From Heterohyrax brucei (taxonomy: Eukaryota; Chordata; Mammalia; Hyracoidea; Procaviidae), in NCBI GenBank assembly GCA_028571685.1, contig CM053154.1, positions 13,300,001 through 13,364,000 of the forward strand: a DNA stretch of 64,000 nt, read 5' to 3'. A model generated the notes under the pieces. It ran no database searches and was not told the DNA's origin. It saw only the letters and a list, made by a program, of their open reading frames with translations. Each line of letters begins with the position of its first letter. Position 1 is the first letter of the stretch. The position numbers and the translations under genes were made by a program. This document shows, piece by piece, positions 20,887-31,972 of this stretch.

Positions 20887-21598
20887 AGGTAAATAGTAAA
20901 CATGCTTACATGCCCTGTCTCACTGTACAGAAACCAAAAGACACACAACTTTCACTCCTTTGGGAATTGCTCTCAATGTTCACACGTGCCACAGACCAAC
21001 TTTGTTTTTTAGGCAGTTGTACTAGTGCCTGCCACAATGCTAGGACGTACTGAAGTGGCTCAAATGTTCGCCAGCAAACCTCCAGGGTGGGAAGATGTAA
21101 CTTTGACCTATATATCCATTGGCCTTTGAAAGAGTTAAGGACTTGTGACTGCATTGGGCTCACCTGGATAATTGAGGATAATCTCTCCGTCTCAAGGTCA
21201 GGTCAGGACTTTACTTAGATCTGCAAGTCCCTTTGCTATGTACAGTAAGATATTCCCAGGTTCTGAGGATCAGGATGGGAGCATTATTCTGTTGACCTCC
21301 CTACCCATACTCTGAAGCTTGGGGCGAGAAGCCATGCTAACTTCCCTTCAGGGGGTCTTGGCTCAGGATCCGGAGAGGCACCCTCCTGGATTGAGCCCAG
21401 TAGAGTCAGGTGCCCTGTACTTTCACTCCCATGTCCCACAGGTACACTTTTCATAGCTCGTGTGGCAATGCACTGAGCTTTGCTGAAGGTCTGGTACTCC
21501 CCCTGGCTGGGACCACACTCCAGAATAGTAAAAAAAAAAAAAAAAAATTAGAGCAATAACTTGTCCGTTACAATTAGCAGCTTACAAAGATTTGATAT
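20887..21598. other. no gene recognised; poly(A) run
   Basis: The only distinct feature is an A run at 21530-21547. No SINE or L1 3' end was identified upstream of it. Confidence 0.4.
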
Positions 21599-22174
21599 TG
21601 TTGTTAGGTGCTGTTGAGTAGGCACTGACTCAGAGTGCCTCTGTGTACAGTAGAATGAAACACTGCCCAGTCCTGCTCCATCCTCACAATCTTTGATATG
21701 CCTGAGCCCGTTGTTGCAGCCACTGTGTTAGTCCACCTCACTGAGGATCTTCCTGTTTTTCCCTGACCCTGTACCAAGTATGATGTTCTTCTCCGGAGAC
21801 TAGTTCCTCCTGACATGTACAAAGAATGTGAGATGAAGTGTCACTGCTCTTGCTTCTAAGGAGTATTCTGGCTGTACTTCTTCCAAGACAGATTTGTTCC
21901 TTCTTATGGAAGGCCATGGTATATTCAGTGTTCTTTGCCAGTACCATAATTCAAAGACATCAGTTCTTCTTTGGTCTTTTTTATTCATTGCCCAGCTTTC
22001 TTATGCATATGAGGCAATTGAAAACACCATGGCTTGAGTCAGGTGCACGTTAGTCCTCAAACTGAGATTCTTCCAACTCTTTAAAAAGATCTTTTGCAAC
22101 ACATTTGTCCAATACAATCCATCATTTGACTTCTGCCTCATGGGCATTGATTGTTGATCCAAGTAAAGTGAAAT

Positions 22175-22966
22175 TCCTTCAAGGCTTTGTATATGTCATC
22201 TCACTGCCTTCTCCCTCCATAGTTTCTCCTGAGTAGTCTGAATCTAGTGTTGTTGACTCTTCTTTGTAGGTTACTTTTCGTTTATCCCTACTGCCTTTAA
22301 AATTCTCTCCTTATATTTAGTTTTGGCAAGTTTGGTTATAATATGCCTTTATTTTGGGATTTACCTTGTATGGAGTTCAATGAGCATCTTGGATAGCTAC
22401 CATCTTCCTTGCTTATCAGGGAAGTTTTCTGCCATCAAATCTTTAACAGTTTTCTCTGTATTTTATGTTATCCTCCTCTGTTCTGGTACTGAGATCACTC
22501 AAAGATTATTCCTCTTTATAAGAGTCCCACATAATTCTTAGTGATTCTTAATTTTTTAATTCTTTTATCTGATTTTTCCTCAAAAATATTTCAATCTCAC
22601 TAATTTTGGCTTCCATTGTCTCAATTTGCCTCTTTTGACTTTCTGTCCAAAACCCAAACCAAACCCATGGTTGCTGAGGCAATTCCGACTCATAGTAACC
22701 TTATAGGACAGCATAGAACTGCCTTGTAGAGTTTCCAAGGATTGCCTGGTAGGTTTAAACTGCTGTCCTTTTGGTTAACAGCTGTAGCACCTAACCATTA
22801 TGCCACCACGTTTTCTGTGATAGTGTAGCCTAATTCTGTAATTTTATTGTTAATCTTCTGAATGTCTGCGTACTGTTTTGCTATGCTTTATTGCAGACTG
22901 TTCAATTGTTCAATTTGTCATTATGCTGTGCTGTGTTTTGCTGGATCTTCTTCCTGATTTCTTCAG
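22175..22966 (-). mobile_element. tail-less internal L1-like fragment with target duplication, inside RTE
   Basis: The text (ggttataatatgcctttatt; tggagttcaatgagcatctt; ctaattttggcttccattgt) resembles the antisense 5' region of old L1s and the matching part of 44790-47500. It splits the RTE exactly. The RTE sequence ccaagtaaagtgaaat (22159-22174) is repeated as ccaagtaaaatgaaat (22967-22982). No poly(A) or poly(T) lies at either boundary. An AfroSINE is nested inside. Confidence 0.65.
22648..22816 (-). repeat. AfroSINE, antisense, nested
   Basis: The tail ccaaacccatggttgctgag, middle catagaactgccttgtagag and head cctaaccattatgccaccac are complete. It lies in the L1-like fragment, which lies in the RTE, giving three layers of insertion. 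Confidence 0.92.
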
Positions 22967-23680
22967 CCAAGTAAAATGAAATCTTTGACAACCTCAATAT
23001 TTCCTCTATTTATCATGAAATTGCTTATTGGTCCAGTTGTGAGGATTTTTGTTTTCTTAATGTTGAGGTGTAATTCATACTGAAGGCTGTAGTCTTTGAT
23101 CTTCATCAGTAAGTGCTTTAAGTCCCACTTAGTTTCAGCAAGCAAAGTGGTATTGTCTGTATATTACAGGTTGTTAATGAGTCTTCCTCTAATCCTGATG
23201 CCCCATTCTTCTTCACGTAGTCCAGTTTCTTGGATTATGTGCTCATCCTACAGATTAAGTCAGTATGGTGAAAGGATACAACCTTGATGCACATCTTTCC
23301 TGACTGTAAATCATACAGTATCCCCTTGTTCTGTTCAAATCACTCCGTTTTTGTCTGTGAACACGTTCCTCATGAGCATAATTGTTTTGAAATTTCTGTT
23401 CTTCACAATGTTATTTATAACTTGTTACAATCCATGTAGTTGAATTCCTTTGCATAGTTAATAAAACATGGGTGAACATCTTTCTGGTATTCTCTGCTTT
23501 CAGCCAGGATCCGTACAACATCAGCAGTGATATCCCTCACTCCACACCCTCTTCTGAATCTGGCTTGACTTTCTGGCAGTTTCCTGTTGATGTTCTGCTG
23601 CAACCCCTTTTGAATGAGTGTCAGAAAAATTTAACTTGTGCATGATGTTAATAATATCATTCAAAAAGGTTTTGTATACC

Positions 23681-26514
23681 CCAAGTCATCTTCTAGTAGT
23701 CATTTGCAGTGATGAGGCAAGTCTCATTATCTCCATGTTATAGACAGAAAACTTACGGTTCTGAGTGAGGGGGCTTTGCCTGAGGTACCTTGTGCTAGCG
23801 GAGGAGTTGGGCCCTGTGCCGTCTGCTCCTGCCACAGACCTCCAGCCCCTTGCTCTACTCATCCCCGCTGCCTTCAAGGTTCTTGAGAGTCAGAGCACTT
23901 GCTTTGGACCCTGATCCACCAGTAGCGGCCTAGGCTGTCTATATCCATGCAGGTTGTACACTGTACAACTCCGGTCCATTCACATGGACTACAATGTCTG
24001 GAGTTGTGCTCTGTGCCCAGCCCCAGTCCAGCATCTCCCCAGGTTCTACAGAGCCCAATGTCCCTGTCCTTATCTTTGGGGTTCCTTCTGATGGCTGTGA
24101 CCACATAAGCCTGGGCAGACCGTCTCTGTCAGGAGCCTATCCCACTCTGGCCTCCCCCTCCACCACATCCCACCTGAGGCCAGGACACAGCCTGAGGGCT
24201 CTGGCCTCAGGTGGAACTTGGGGCTTTGTTGATGGTGGGTTGGTAGGAAGTTCACCCTCCACACCACAGCTGCAACTCACTCACTGTCCCTTCTGCTATC
24301 CTTTCCAATGGGCCCCTAGGGCCGTTTTTCAGAGTGTCTGCTACATAAGCATCTGTACCCCATAAATCTGTGTACTGAGTTCCCAGGAAGAGGATTGGAG
24401 GAGAACACAGTGCTGTTAGCAGCTAATGAAATCCCAACACTGGGCCAGAGGCACCCCTCACTTGAGTGATTTATGTCCTGGAGTTCCTGTGATGATTCGA
24501 TGAGCCGAACGCCAAGCTGCTTTGGAAGGACTGAGCACTCAGCAGTGGCCAAGAGAAAGGGCCAGTGGTGGAAGTGACCTGTGTGTGGACAAGCAGCAGA
24601 GACTGTAGAGCTGAGGAGTTAAGCCCAGACCCTGAAAGGCCACCAGGGCCTGAGAGCTGGGCTTGGCCCCCAGTATGTAGGGGAGCTTTATTTAGCTGGT
24701 AGGCTATCTTCCCTTGTACTTCACAAGCAGGCTGCAGTCAGGCTGGAGTGACTTTGCTCATGGCTGCAGAAATGGTTAGGATTTTTTTTTTTGAAGGATA
24801 CAATGACAGTAAAAGCTCTACAAGCAAAACTCAGGAAATCTCAAAGCCTCACTAAAGGAGATGGTCCCCAAATGCTGATCTGTTTCACAGAGAAATACAA
24901 AGGGACACGCGAAGAAAGCCCCAGACGCAGAGTCCACACCTGACAGAGCGACGCTCCCTTGTGTCTCCAGCTGCGTTCCCGGTGATCTTAATTCTTCCTT
25001 CTGAATTCTCAAGGAAAAAGGCAGCATTTCTCTGAAGTGTCACCAGCTGGTTCTGAGTCTCGAGGTTATTTAGAGAAATACAAGGTGTCAGTCACTGTCG
25101 AAGTCACTCCTGCCTCGTGGGATGAGTGCTGTGGTTTGAGGCCACACCTGGACTCATGCTAGATGTAAGTTGGGGTTCTTCTGTCCGCATTGTGGGGCCT
25201 TCCCCTGGGGCCCAGGACTCACACACACCAGGGGTCTAAGGAGCTGGTTCAGTCATGGGGGCTGTGACCTGCCTGGGAGGAGCTTTTTCTCGGTAGTTAT
25301 CTTCACTGTGGATTCAGGTTTCTCCCACTATCTGAAAGTAGAGCATGCCAGGGAAAACTTTTGTAAGCTGAAATGGCACAAGCAAAGAAGCAATGGTCAC
25401 TAATTTATATAGGAGAAATTTTGGAGTGTTACCAGACTCCAAACACCCTTACAGGCTTTGATTTTAGTAAACATTTTGCTAACAGATGTGCAGAATAAAG
25501 GGAGATAAGGCACAGATGCTCCCAGACACAGTTTAATGCTGTGGCAGCGTGCTGCTGAGATGCTGAGTGCAATTCCTGGGGAAGGAGCTTGGCGACGCCA
25601 CTCTCGCGGCTTGGGCTGCATGCTGCCTCTAACAGCTTGCTGCAAAACAAGTGCTGAATGCTATTTTTGCCTTTTTTTCTGTAAAAGCAAATATCCTCTT
25701 TGGCTTTCTCAGCAAAAACAGTATCAAAGTAGGTCTTGCGTAAAAGTAAAGTGGCATAAAGCAGACTTGAAAAGAGGGAGCTACCTGCACGTAGAAAAAA
25801 GCATTAGGTGCAAACGGAGCTGGTTTTTGTGTGGGGAAAGGGGAGTAGAAGCCAATGGCTTAGAAGCCTGTGTTTGAGGGTCTCCGCACTCAGATTGGCC
25901 TCCGCAGATGACTGTTGGTACTAGTAGCCAAACCACCGTTGCTTAATCAGCATTTATGTCAGACACTGAGCTCCAAGTGCCTCAAGTATGTAACCCAGCT
26001 ATGACTGGGTCCCGTGTGTCCCACTCTGTGTGGAGTTGATTTCAGAGAAATATAGTGTGTCGGCTAAGAAGTAATTAAAGGTAGTTGAAATGCTGACTCT
26101 CTCTCTTGAGGATTATAAAAGGCAGGAAATAATAGTCTCAGTGTAGTGCATAAATTTCTTTAGAACCCCTTTCTCCACTCCTCTGCTTGTTAATATCTTT
26201 CACATGGCTGCTCTCCCTAAAACTCTCCCTCACACCCCATTCTGAACACCAAACTCTCTCTGAAAACCTGCACACTTTCTCCTCCTCCCCTTCTCCAGAG
26301 TAAATACAGTGCAGATTCCCTTTCTACTGTTTGCTCTGTCTCAGCGTACAGTCTTGTTTCTGCCTCATGAAAACCCATACCCAGAGGTGCGGTAGAGCCT
26401 GTTCTTCAAGGAGTAGGGCATGAAAAATGACTGCAAAAACGTACCATTTAATCTTTTTAGTCTTACCCCTAGCACAGATATTATTTCTGATCACCCTTCT
26501 ATCACAACTGAGTG
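23681..26514. other. single-copy-looking DNA, no gene recognised
   Basis: About 2.8 kb with no recognised repeat. Overlapping frames (23874-24365, 24316-24552, 25400-25877) are open in several phases at once and match no family I know. An A/T-only run lies at 24781-24792. Comparison with annotated relatives would be needed to exclude an exon. Confidence 0.4.
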
Positions 26515-26600
26515 TGTTCAGTATTCCTATCTCCATTTTACAGATGTGGAAACTGAGGCACATTGATGTTAGATACCTTGCTGCTACTCACACTCTTGGG
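26515..26600 (-). mobile_element. MIR fragment, antisense
   Basis: ctccattttacagatgtgga and aactgaggcacattgatg are the conserved MIR core on the antisense strand. Confidence 0.65.
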
Positions 26601-27581
26601 AATCACTTAGGGGTCTTCCTGAGTCCAGGGCCCAGGCTCATGACCACTGAGTGGGAACAAGGGGTCACCTTGCTGTGAGACTCTGGCTTCATCTCAAGAG
26701 TCTGCTTAGCATGGTTTCCTCTTCTGCCACCTGTTTTCTTTCAAGGGCCACCTCTTCTAAGATGCTTCCAACCCTCATATTTGCATGGCTGTGCTATTCA
26801 TAAACCCTGTCATGCATGTCTCATTTGATGGGTACTACAGCCTGTGACAGCTGGAGCTGGAGGACAGCAGTAAGCAGGGTTGGGTTGTCATCGGGTGCCC
26901 TGGTTTAGATGCCCCCAAGGGTACGATGGGCCTTGAACAATGATAGGCCTTGAACAAGTTTCCCAGAGTGTTTTCTGTGAGTGGAGATCTTCATGGCAAT
27001 TGAGGCAGGTCAGGTAGCCCAGCTCATAGACCTGCCTGGCTGCTGTTTGCAGTCTGAATCTGCCGCAACCTTCCAAGTCCCCACGTATTGTACTGCTGTA
27101 GCTTGCTCTAGCAACCCCCAGTGCGGGCTGATGGCCCCTTGGCAAGGGATAAGATGGGCTTCACATCCACTTCCCTGTCACCTTGCCCCAGTGACCAAGG
27201 AAGAGGCAGATGCTGTGATATGTCAATCCATTTCGATCCATCGTGGGGAGAAAACATGCTCCAGGTTTTCTTTGTGTTTGTGTGTTTCCATTTAGGGCTG
27301 GGAGAAACTCAAAGTGAACTTCCTTGGAATTTCTTGGCAGAGCTGTATCTTGGGAAGGAGAGGGTGACCTGCAGGCTTGGAGTCACGAGGACTGGGGTAG
27401 TTCCCTGGTGTCTCAGTGGCTTGGTGATACATTCTTCTTTTGCTTCTTCGCAGAGACCCCAAGCCCCGTTTTGCGTGGAGTTGGGCCCTCTGCAGGATTG
27501 AATGTAGCCTTGATTTTCTCAACTTTTGCAGCTGTAGGGATGGTTTGTATAACATGGTGATACCACTTAGTATCGTTGTCA
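26601..27581. other. no gene recognised
   Basis: A possible L2 trace lies near 26715-26830 (gccacctcttctaagatgct). The remainder shows overlapping short frames on both strands only. Confidence 0.35.
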
Positions 27582-27735
27582 TGACCCACTGCTGTTGAGT
27601 TGATTCTGACTCATAGTGATCCTATAGGACTGAGGAGAATTGCCCTATAGAATTTCCAAGGAGCGCCTGGTGGATTTGAGCTGCCGACCTTTTGGTTAGC
27701 AGGTGTAGCACTTAACCACTATGCGACCAGGGTCA
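27582..27735 (-). repeat. AfroSINE, antisense
   Basis: gttgagttgattctgactca, gccctatagaatttccaagg, the well-kept box B complement ggatttgagctgcc, and cttaaccactatgcgaccag. Confidence 0.93.
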
Positions 27736-27767
27736 TCATGCTTCCTATGTATAGGTCCAGCGCTTTG

Positions 27768-27950
27768 TGCCCAGTTATCACTTCATCCTCATGACATCCC
27801 TACCTGATTAGTAGTATTCCTTTCTACATTTTCCACATATGGACACTGAGATCCAGAGAGATTTGTTTCACCTGTCCAAGACTCCGCAACTAGAAATAAG
27901 GTGAATTGGGACTCAGGCCCAGACTTTTGAACCTGAGATGTGGCCAAGGT
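27768..27950 (-). mobile_element. MIR fragment, antisense
   Basis: acatatggacactgagatcc, gactccgcaactagaaataa and gggactcaggcccagacttt follow the antisense MIR order. It is strongly diverged. Confidence 0.55.
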
Positions 27951-28084
27951 CAGAGACCTTCCTTGGTTGTAGCTGTCTTCAGCCTCTTGCTGCCCCTCTC
28001 TCCTCCTTGATGTTCTAAAAGGCATGCTGTCTTCTGGCTTCTAAACTGCCACACACTTGCCTCTTCAGACTAGAATGTGCTTCA

Positions 28085-28870
28085 TCTGGGCAGTTCCTGT
28101 TGTCAGGATCTGGCTTAGTTACTGCCTCCTCCAGGAAGCTCTCCCTGACCACCCTCACCTTATGCCAACATGTACCCCGGGTGCCTCTCCTTGTGGTCCC
28201 ATAGCACCTGAGCTTCTCCTTGAAGAATACTGACCCCTGCTCTTGTATCTGGGGCTCCTTCATCTCCACCAAGTACGAGCATCCTTTTAAAAAAACTTAT
28301 TGTGCTTTAAGTGAAAATTTACAATCCAAGTCAATTTGTCATACAAAAACATGTACTGACACTACTGTGTAACTCTAGCTGCTCTCCCCATCTGGTGATA
28401 GCACCTTCCTCCCTTCCACCCTGCGTTTCTTGTGTCCCTTCCACCAGTTCCTGTCCCCTACCACTGTCTCACCTCCACACAGGAGCTGACCTGTTAGCTC
28501 ATGTATCTACTTAAGCCAAGAAGCACACTCTCCGCCAGCATAATTTTTTGTCTTATAGTCTAGTTCAGTCTTTATCTGAAGAACTGCTTTGGGAATGGTT
28601 TCAGTTCTGTGATAGCAGAGAGTCTGGGGGCCAGGTCTTCTGGGGAACCTCCAGTCTGTCAGACCATCAAATGTGGTCTTTTTAACAGTTTGGATTCTGT
28701 GCACCCTTTGTATTGCCTGTCAGGGCAGTTATTGGTGGTGGCTGGGCACCATCTAGTTCTCTTGATCTCATGATGCAGTCTCTGGATTGTGTGGCCCTCC
28801 CTCTCTATCTCAAGTGCAAACATCTTGAAGGCAGGGTCTGCTCAGTGTTGATGGATGAAGCATCTCAGAT
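28085..28870 (+). mobile_element. L2 3' portion split by an L1 tail
   Basis: 28085-28290 (actgcctcctccaggaagct, ccctgaccaccctcacctta) and 28795-28870 (gtgcaaacatcttgaaggca) are consecutive parts of an L2 3' end. The L1 3' UTR at 28291-28794 was inserted between them. Confidence 0.55.
28291..28794 (-). mobile_element. L1 3' UTR fragment, antisense (older Afrotherian L1)
   Basis: On + it begins with an A/T tail region (aaaaaaacttattgtgcttt aagtgaaaatttacaa) and runs through ctgctttgggaatggtttca and ggtggctgggcaccatctag. The last part is shared with the L1 3' UTRs at 38207-39683 and 41443-42591, but the rest differs, which marks an older subfamily. It is 5' truncated within the 3' UTR. Confidence 0.65.
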
Positions 28871-28909
28871 GATCCACCCTTCATGTCTGATTAGCAGTGC
28901 AGCCTATAG

Positions 28910-29075
28910 TTAAGAGCTCAGACCCCCAGAGGCTGGTTGCTGGGGTTCCACTCCTCCCAGCCTCCTCATGCTTAAGTGTCTCATCTGGGAGGTGGGGAGA
29001 GTTGTAGCTCACCCTTGTAGGGTTGTTGTGAGGCTTAGATGAATGAGCTCGTTTCCCTTAGACCCGTGCAAGCCC
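28910..29075 (+). mobile_element. MIR
   Basis: agttaagagctcagaccccc, taagtgtctcatctgggagg, and cttgtagggttgttgtgagg followed by ttagatgaatgagctcg keep the MIR sense order. Confidence 0.65.
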
Positions 29076-29437
29076 CTCAGTGAGCTTCGTGGCTGCGTGT
29101 CAGCTGTCTCTGTTCCACCTGGAGGGCTGTGAATTCTGCCAGAGAGGGTTGCTCTGCCCCAGGTTGACCCACTTCTCCCTCAGGCTCGATTCCCTGGAGT
29201 GGATGACTCAGTATTTTCACACCTGACGTGTTTTTAGGGAGCGGAGTTGTTCTTTCATCAAAGTGAAGATGTTAGGCCAAGTTTAACACCTGCTGATGGC
29301 ATATATATGCAAAGGGGGCAGTGACAGCGAGAAAACTGCCCCTGTGCCACAGAGGACAGCAAATTAAAGGTGTGTGTGAGGAGGGGGTAGCGTGGGGAAA
29401 GACAGTGCAGGAGGTGCCTGGAATTCGCGAGTGGACT
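29076..29437. other. no feature recognised
   Basis: No repeat or gene recognised between the MIR and the RTE 3' end. Confidence 0.35.
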
Positions 29438-31462
29438 GTCACTCGTGATGACCCCACATATGACCGAATGAAGTGCTGCCCAGCTATGCGTCCTGCTCAT
29501 GATCGCTGACGTGTCTGAGTCCATCACTGCAGCTGTCACGACAATCCGTCTCACCCGTGGTCTTCCTTGTCCCTGTTGGTGCTCTGCTTCTCCAAATGTG
29601 GTGTCCTCCTTACAGCAGAGGGAAGGCCAGAGTGAGACCCCCATCATGTCTTCATTTATCATGATGTTGCTTACTGGTCTGGTTGTGAGGGTTTTGTGTT
29701 CTTTGTGTCGAGGTGCAGTGCGTACGAAGGCTGTGCTTCCCGCCCTCTTCCCCCTGAGCAGACCAGGTTGTCAGCTGCGTAAGGCAGGTTGTTAAGAGTC
29801 TTCCTCCAGCCCTGGTGCCCTGTTCTTCATCTAGTCCAGCTTCGTACCTTGCTTGCTTAGCATACAGATTGACGAAGCCTGGTGAAAGTCTATGACGCTG
29901 AGGCACATCTTTTCTGGCTTTAAACTACAAAGTATCTGCTTGTTCAGTTTGAGTGTCTGCCCCTTGATTTACATATGGGTCTCTCATCAACACAATTAAG
30001 GGTCCTGGAATTCTTATTCTTTGCAATGTCATCCATAATTTGTTATGACCCATGCAGACAAACACCTTTTCAAAGTCACTAAAACACAGGTAAACATCTT
30101 TCTGGTATTGTCTGCTCTGCTGTCAGCTGGCGTCCATCTCACCTGAGCAATAATATTCCTGGTTCCCTGTCCTCTTTTGAATCCAGCTTGAATTTCTGGC
30201 AGGTCCCTGTCAATGTACTGTTGCAGCTGCTTTTGAATGATCTTCAGCAAAATTTTACTCGCATGTGATATTAGTGATATTGTTCGATAATTTTGGCAGT
30301 CTATTGGATCACCTTTCTTTGGAATGGGCACAAATATGGATTTCTTCCAGTCAGTTGGCCAGGTAGCTATCTTCCGAATTTCTTGACATAGATGAGTGAG
30401 CATTTCAGGGCTGCATCTGTTTGCTGAAGCATCTGGATGGGTATTCCATCAAGTCCTGGAGGCTTGTTTCTCACCAGTGTCTTCAGTGCAGTGTGGACTT
30501 TCTCCTTCAGTACCGTCAGTTCACGTGCTATCTCCTAAAGTGGTAGAATATTAACCAGTTATTTTTAGTACAATGATTCTGTATATTTCCTCCATCCTCT
30601 GTCTTCTTTTGATGCTTCCTGCATTGTTCAGTATTTTGAACAACTATAAAGCTCTTCAGTATTGTGACTTTCGGCTTGAATTTTTGTCTTCAGTTCTTTT
30701 AGCTTTAGAAATGCCAAGCGTGTTCTTCTTTTTTGTTTTTCTACCTCCAGGATTTTGCACATGTCATTGCAGTACTTTGTCTTCTCCAGCTGCCTTTCGA
30801 AATCTTCTCTTCAGCTCTTTTATATTATCATTTCTTCTACTCACTTTAGCTGCTTGATGTTCAAGAGCAAGTTGCAGGTTTTCTTCTGACTTACTATTAT
30901 TAATGGATGTTGACAGCTGTTTCTTATCATTTTGAGTCATGCCACACCAGCAAATGAAGGTCCTGAAAGCTTGACTTCATCCACATCATTAGTGTCACCT
31001 CTACTTTGAGGCGAAACCCTGGTGGTATAGTGGCTAAGTGCTATGTCTGCTAACTAAAAGGTTGGCAGTTCAAATTTGCCAGGTTCTCCTTAGAAACTCA
31101 ATGAAGCAGGCCTCCTCTGTCCCGTAGGGCCACCAGGAGTCAGAATCTACTTGATGACAGTGGGTTTGGTTTTTAGTTTCTACTTTGAAGAGGTAGGTCT
31201 TCCCCAGTCATCTTTCGATTGCCGTCTAACCCGAGGGCCTCACATTTTGGCCCTATATCAGACAGTGATCTGCTGCTATTCATCATGTTTTCACTGGCCA
31301 ATTTTTTTTTTTCAGAAGTAGGCTGCCAGGTCTTTCTTTCTAATCTGTCTGAGTCTGGAAGCGCAGCTGAGATCTGCCTACCGTGGGTGACCCTGCTGGT
31401 ACTGGCATATCTGTCACATAGTTACCACCATCATAGCAATGAGACACTGATAGACAGATAGG
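29438..31462 (-). mobile_element. RTE-class LINE, longest copy, internally deleted
   Basis: On + it runs from the 3' end (ctgtcactcgtgatgacccc) through the reverse transcriptase to the 5' UTR (tgaccctgctggtactggca). The best open remnant is minus 30029-30403: LCQEIRKIATWPTDWKKS, FVPIPKKGDPIDCQNYRTI and LPEIQAGFKRGQGTRNII, all standard RTE/BovB landmarks of reverse transcriptase (residues 4-90 of that frame). The YADD box is absent. Two deletions are visible: one near 29560-29640 in the C-terminal part, and one near 30895, where sequence jumps from the linker upstream of RT straight to the 5' end. The whole endonuclease is missing. An AfroSINE sits in the 5' part. Confidence 0.88.
31012..31178 (+). 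repeat. AfroSINE inside RTE
   Basis: cgaaaccctggtggtatagt head, gcagttcaaatttgccaggt, tail gagtcagaatctacttgatg. The RTE flank tctactttgagg is repeated as tctactttgaag after the SINE. Confidence 0.93.
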
Positions 31463-31504
31463 GGTTAATCCTCTTAATGGTCCTACCGGGTGGGTCCTAC
31501 TATA

Positions 31505-31850
31505 TTTCCAGAGAGGCACTGGTGATTCAGTGGTTGGATTTTCCCCTTCCATGTGAGACCTGGGTTCGATTCCTAGTCGGTGCATCTTATGTGCAACCAA
31601 CAGTCATCTGTCACTGGAAGCTTGCATGTTGCTGAGATGCTGAAAAGGCTTCAGTGGAGTGTCCTGACGAAGCCTAGGAAAGCTTTGTGGTGTACTTCCC
31701 AAAATCAGCCGATAAAAACCCTATGGATCGAGAGGGTCTGATGTGGAACTGATGGTAGGGCTGGCGCGGGACCAGGCAGTATTTGATCCCATTGTGCATG
31801 GGGCCACTGTGAGTCAGAGGCCAACTCGGTGACTGCCTATGACAACTACT
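31505..31850 (+). repeat. tRNA-Gly-headed SINE with RTE-like body
   Basis: The 69-nt head (31516-31584) can be folded as a tRNA: a 7-bp acceptor pairing gcactgg with tcggtgc (two G-T pairs), box A tgattcagtgg and a perfect box B ggttcgattcc. It resembles tRNA-Gly, with TCC at the anticodon position. The body (ctgtcactggaagcttgcat; atcagccgataaaaacccta) and tail (gggccactgtgagtcagagg) match, inverted, the elements at 33780-34185 and 62262-62480. It is a retroposon and no functional tRNA gene: it lacks a clean 3' terminator and is joined to the SINE body. Confidence 0.8.
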
Positions 31851-31857
31851 CACATTG

Positions 31858-31972
31858 TATGGATGACGATGCCAAGTCTGGGAGAGGCTTAAATACAAGA
31901 CACAAGGTTATTAGGAAGAGGCAAAGCCGGGATTCGAACCAGGTAGTCTGACTTCAGCACCCAGACTCACTG
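31858..31972 (-). mobile_element. MIR, antisense
   Basis: ttgtatggatgacgatgcca, gcaaagccgggattcgaacc (complement of the tRNA-derived box B) and gtagtctgacttcagcaccc are classic antisense MIR. Confidence 0.75.

Larger units (their letters stand above)
21599..23680 (-). mobile_element. RTE-class LINE, 3' half with reverse transcriptase remnant, interrupted
   Basis: 21599-22174 is the 3' end and C-terminus. 22967-23680 resumes at the same point and runs into the reverse transcriptase. Minus frames read ...LLMKIKDYSLQYELHLNIKKTKILTTG (22963-23145; first part) and RKLPESQARFRRGCGVRDI, INYAKEFNYMDCNKL (23415-23603), the RTE/BovB pattern QAGFRKGRGTRD...DYAKAFDCVD. The C-terminal piece at 21738-21947 reads AKNTEYTMAF...GRSTARILLRS. 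Frameshifts and stops abound, so it is dead. Confidence 0.85.

Noticed and set aside
21530-21547. Poly(A) of a processed pseudogene
   Set aside because: No gene-like or SINE/L1 sequence and no target duplication were found upstream of the A run.
31516-31584. Functional tRNA-Gly gene
   Set aside because: The cloverleaf is plausible and box B is perfect, but the sequence runs directly into a SINE body with the same tail as other dispersed copies and has no pol III terminator behind it.
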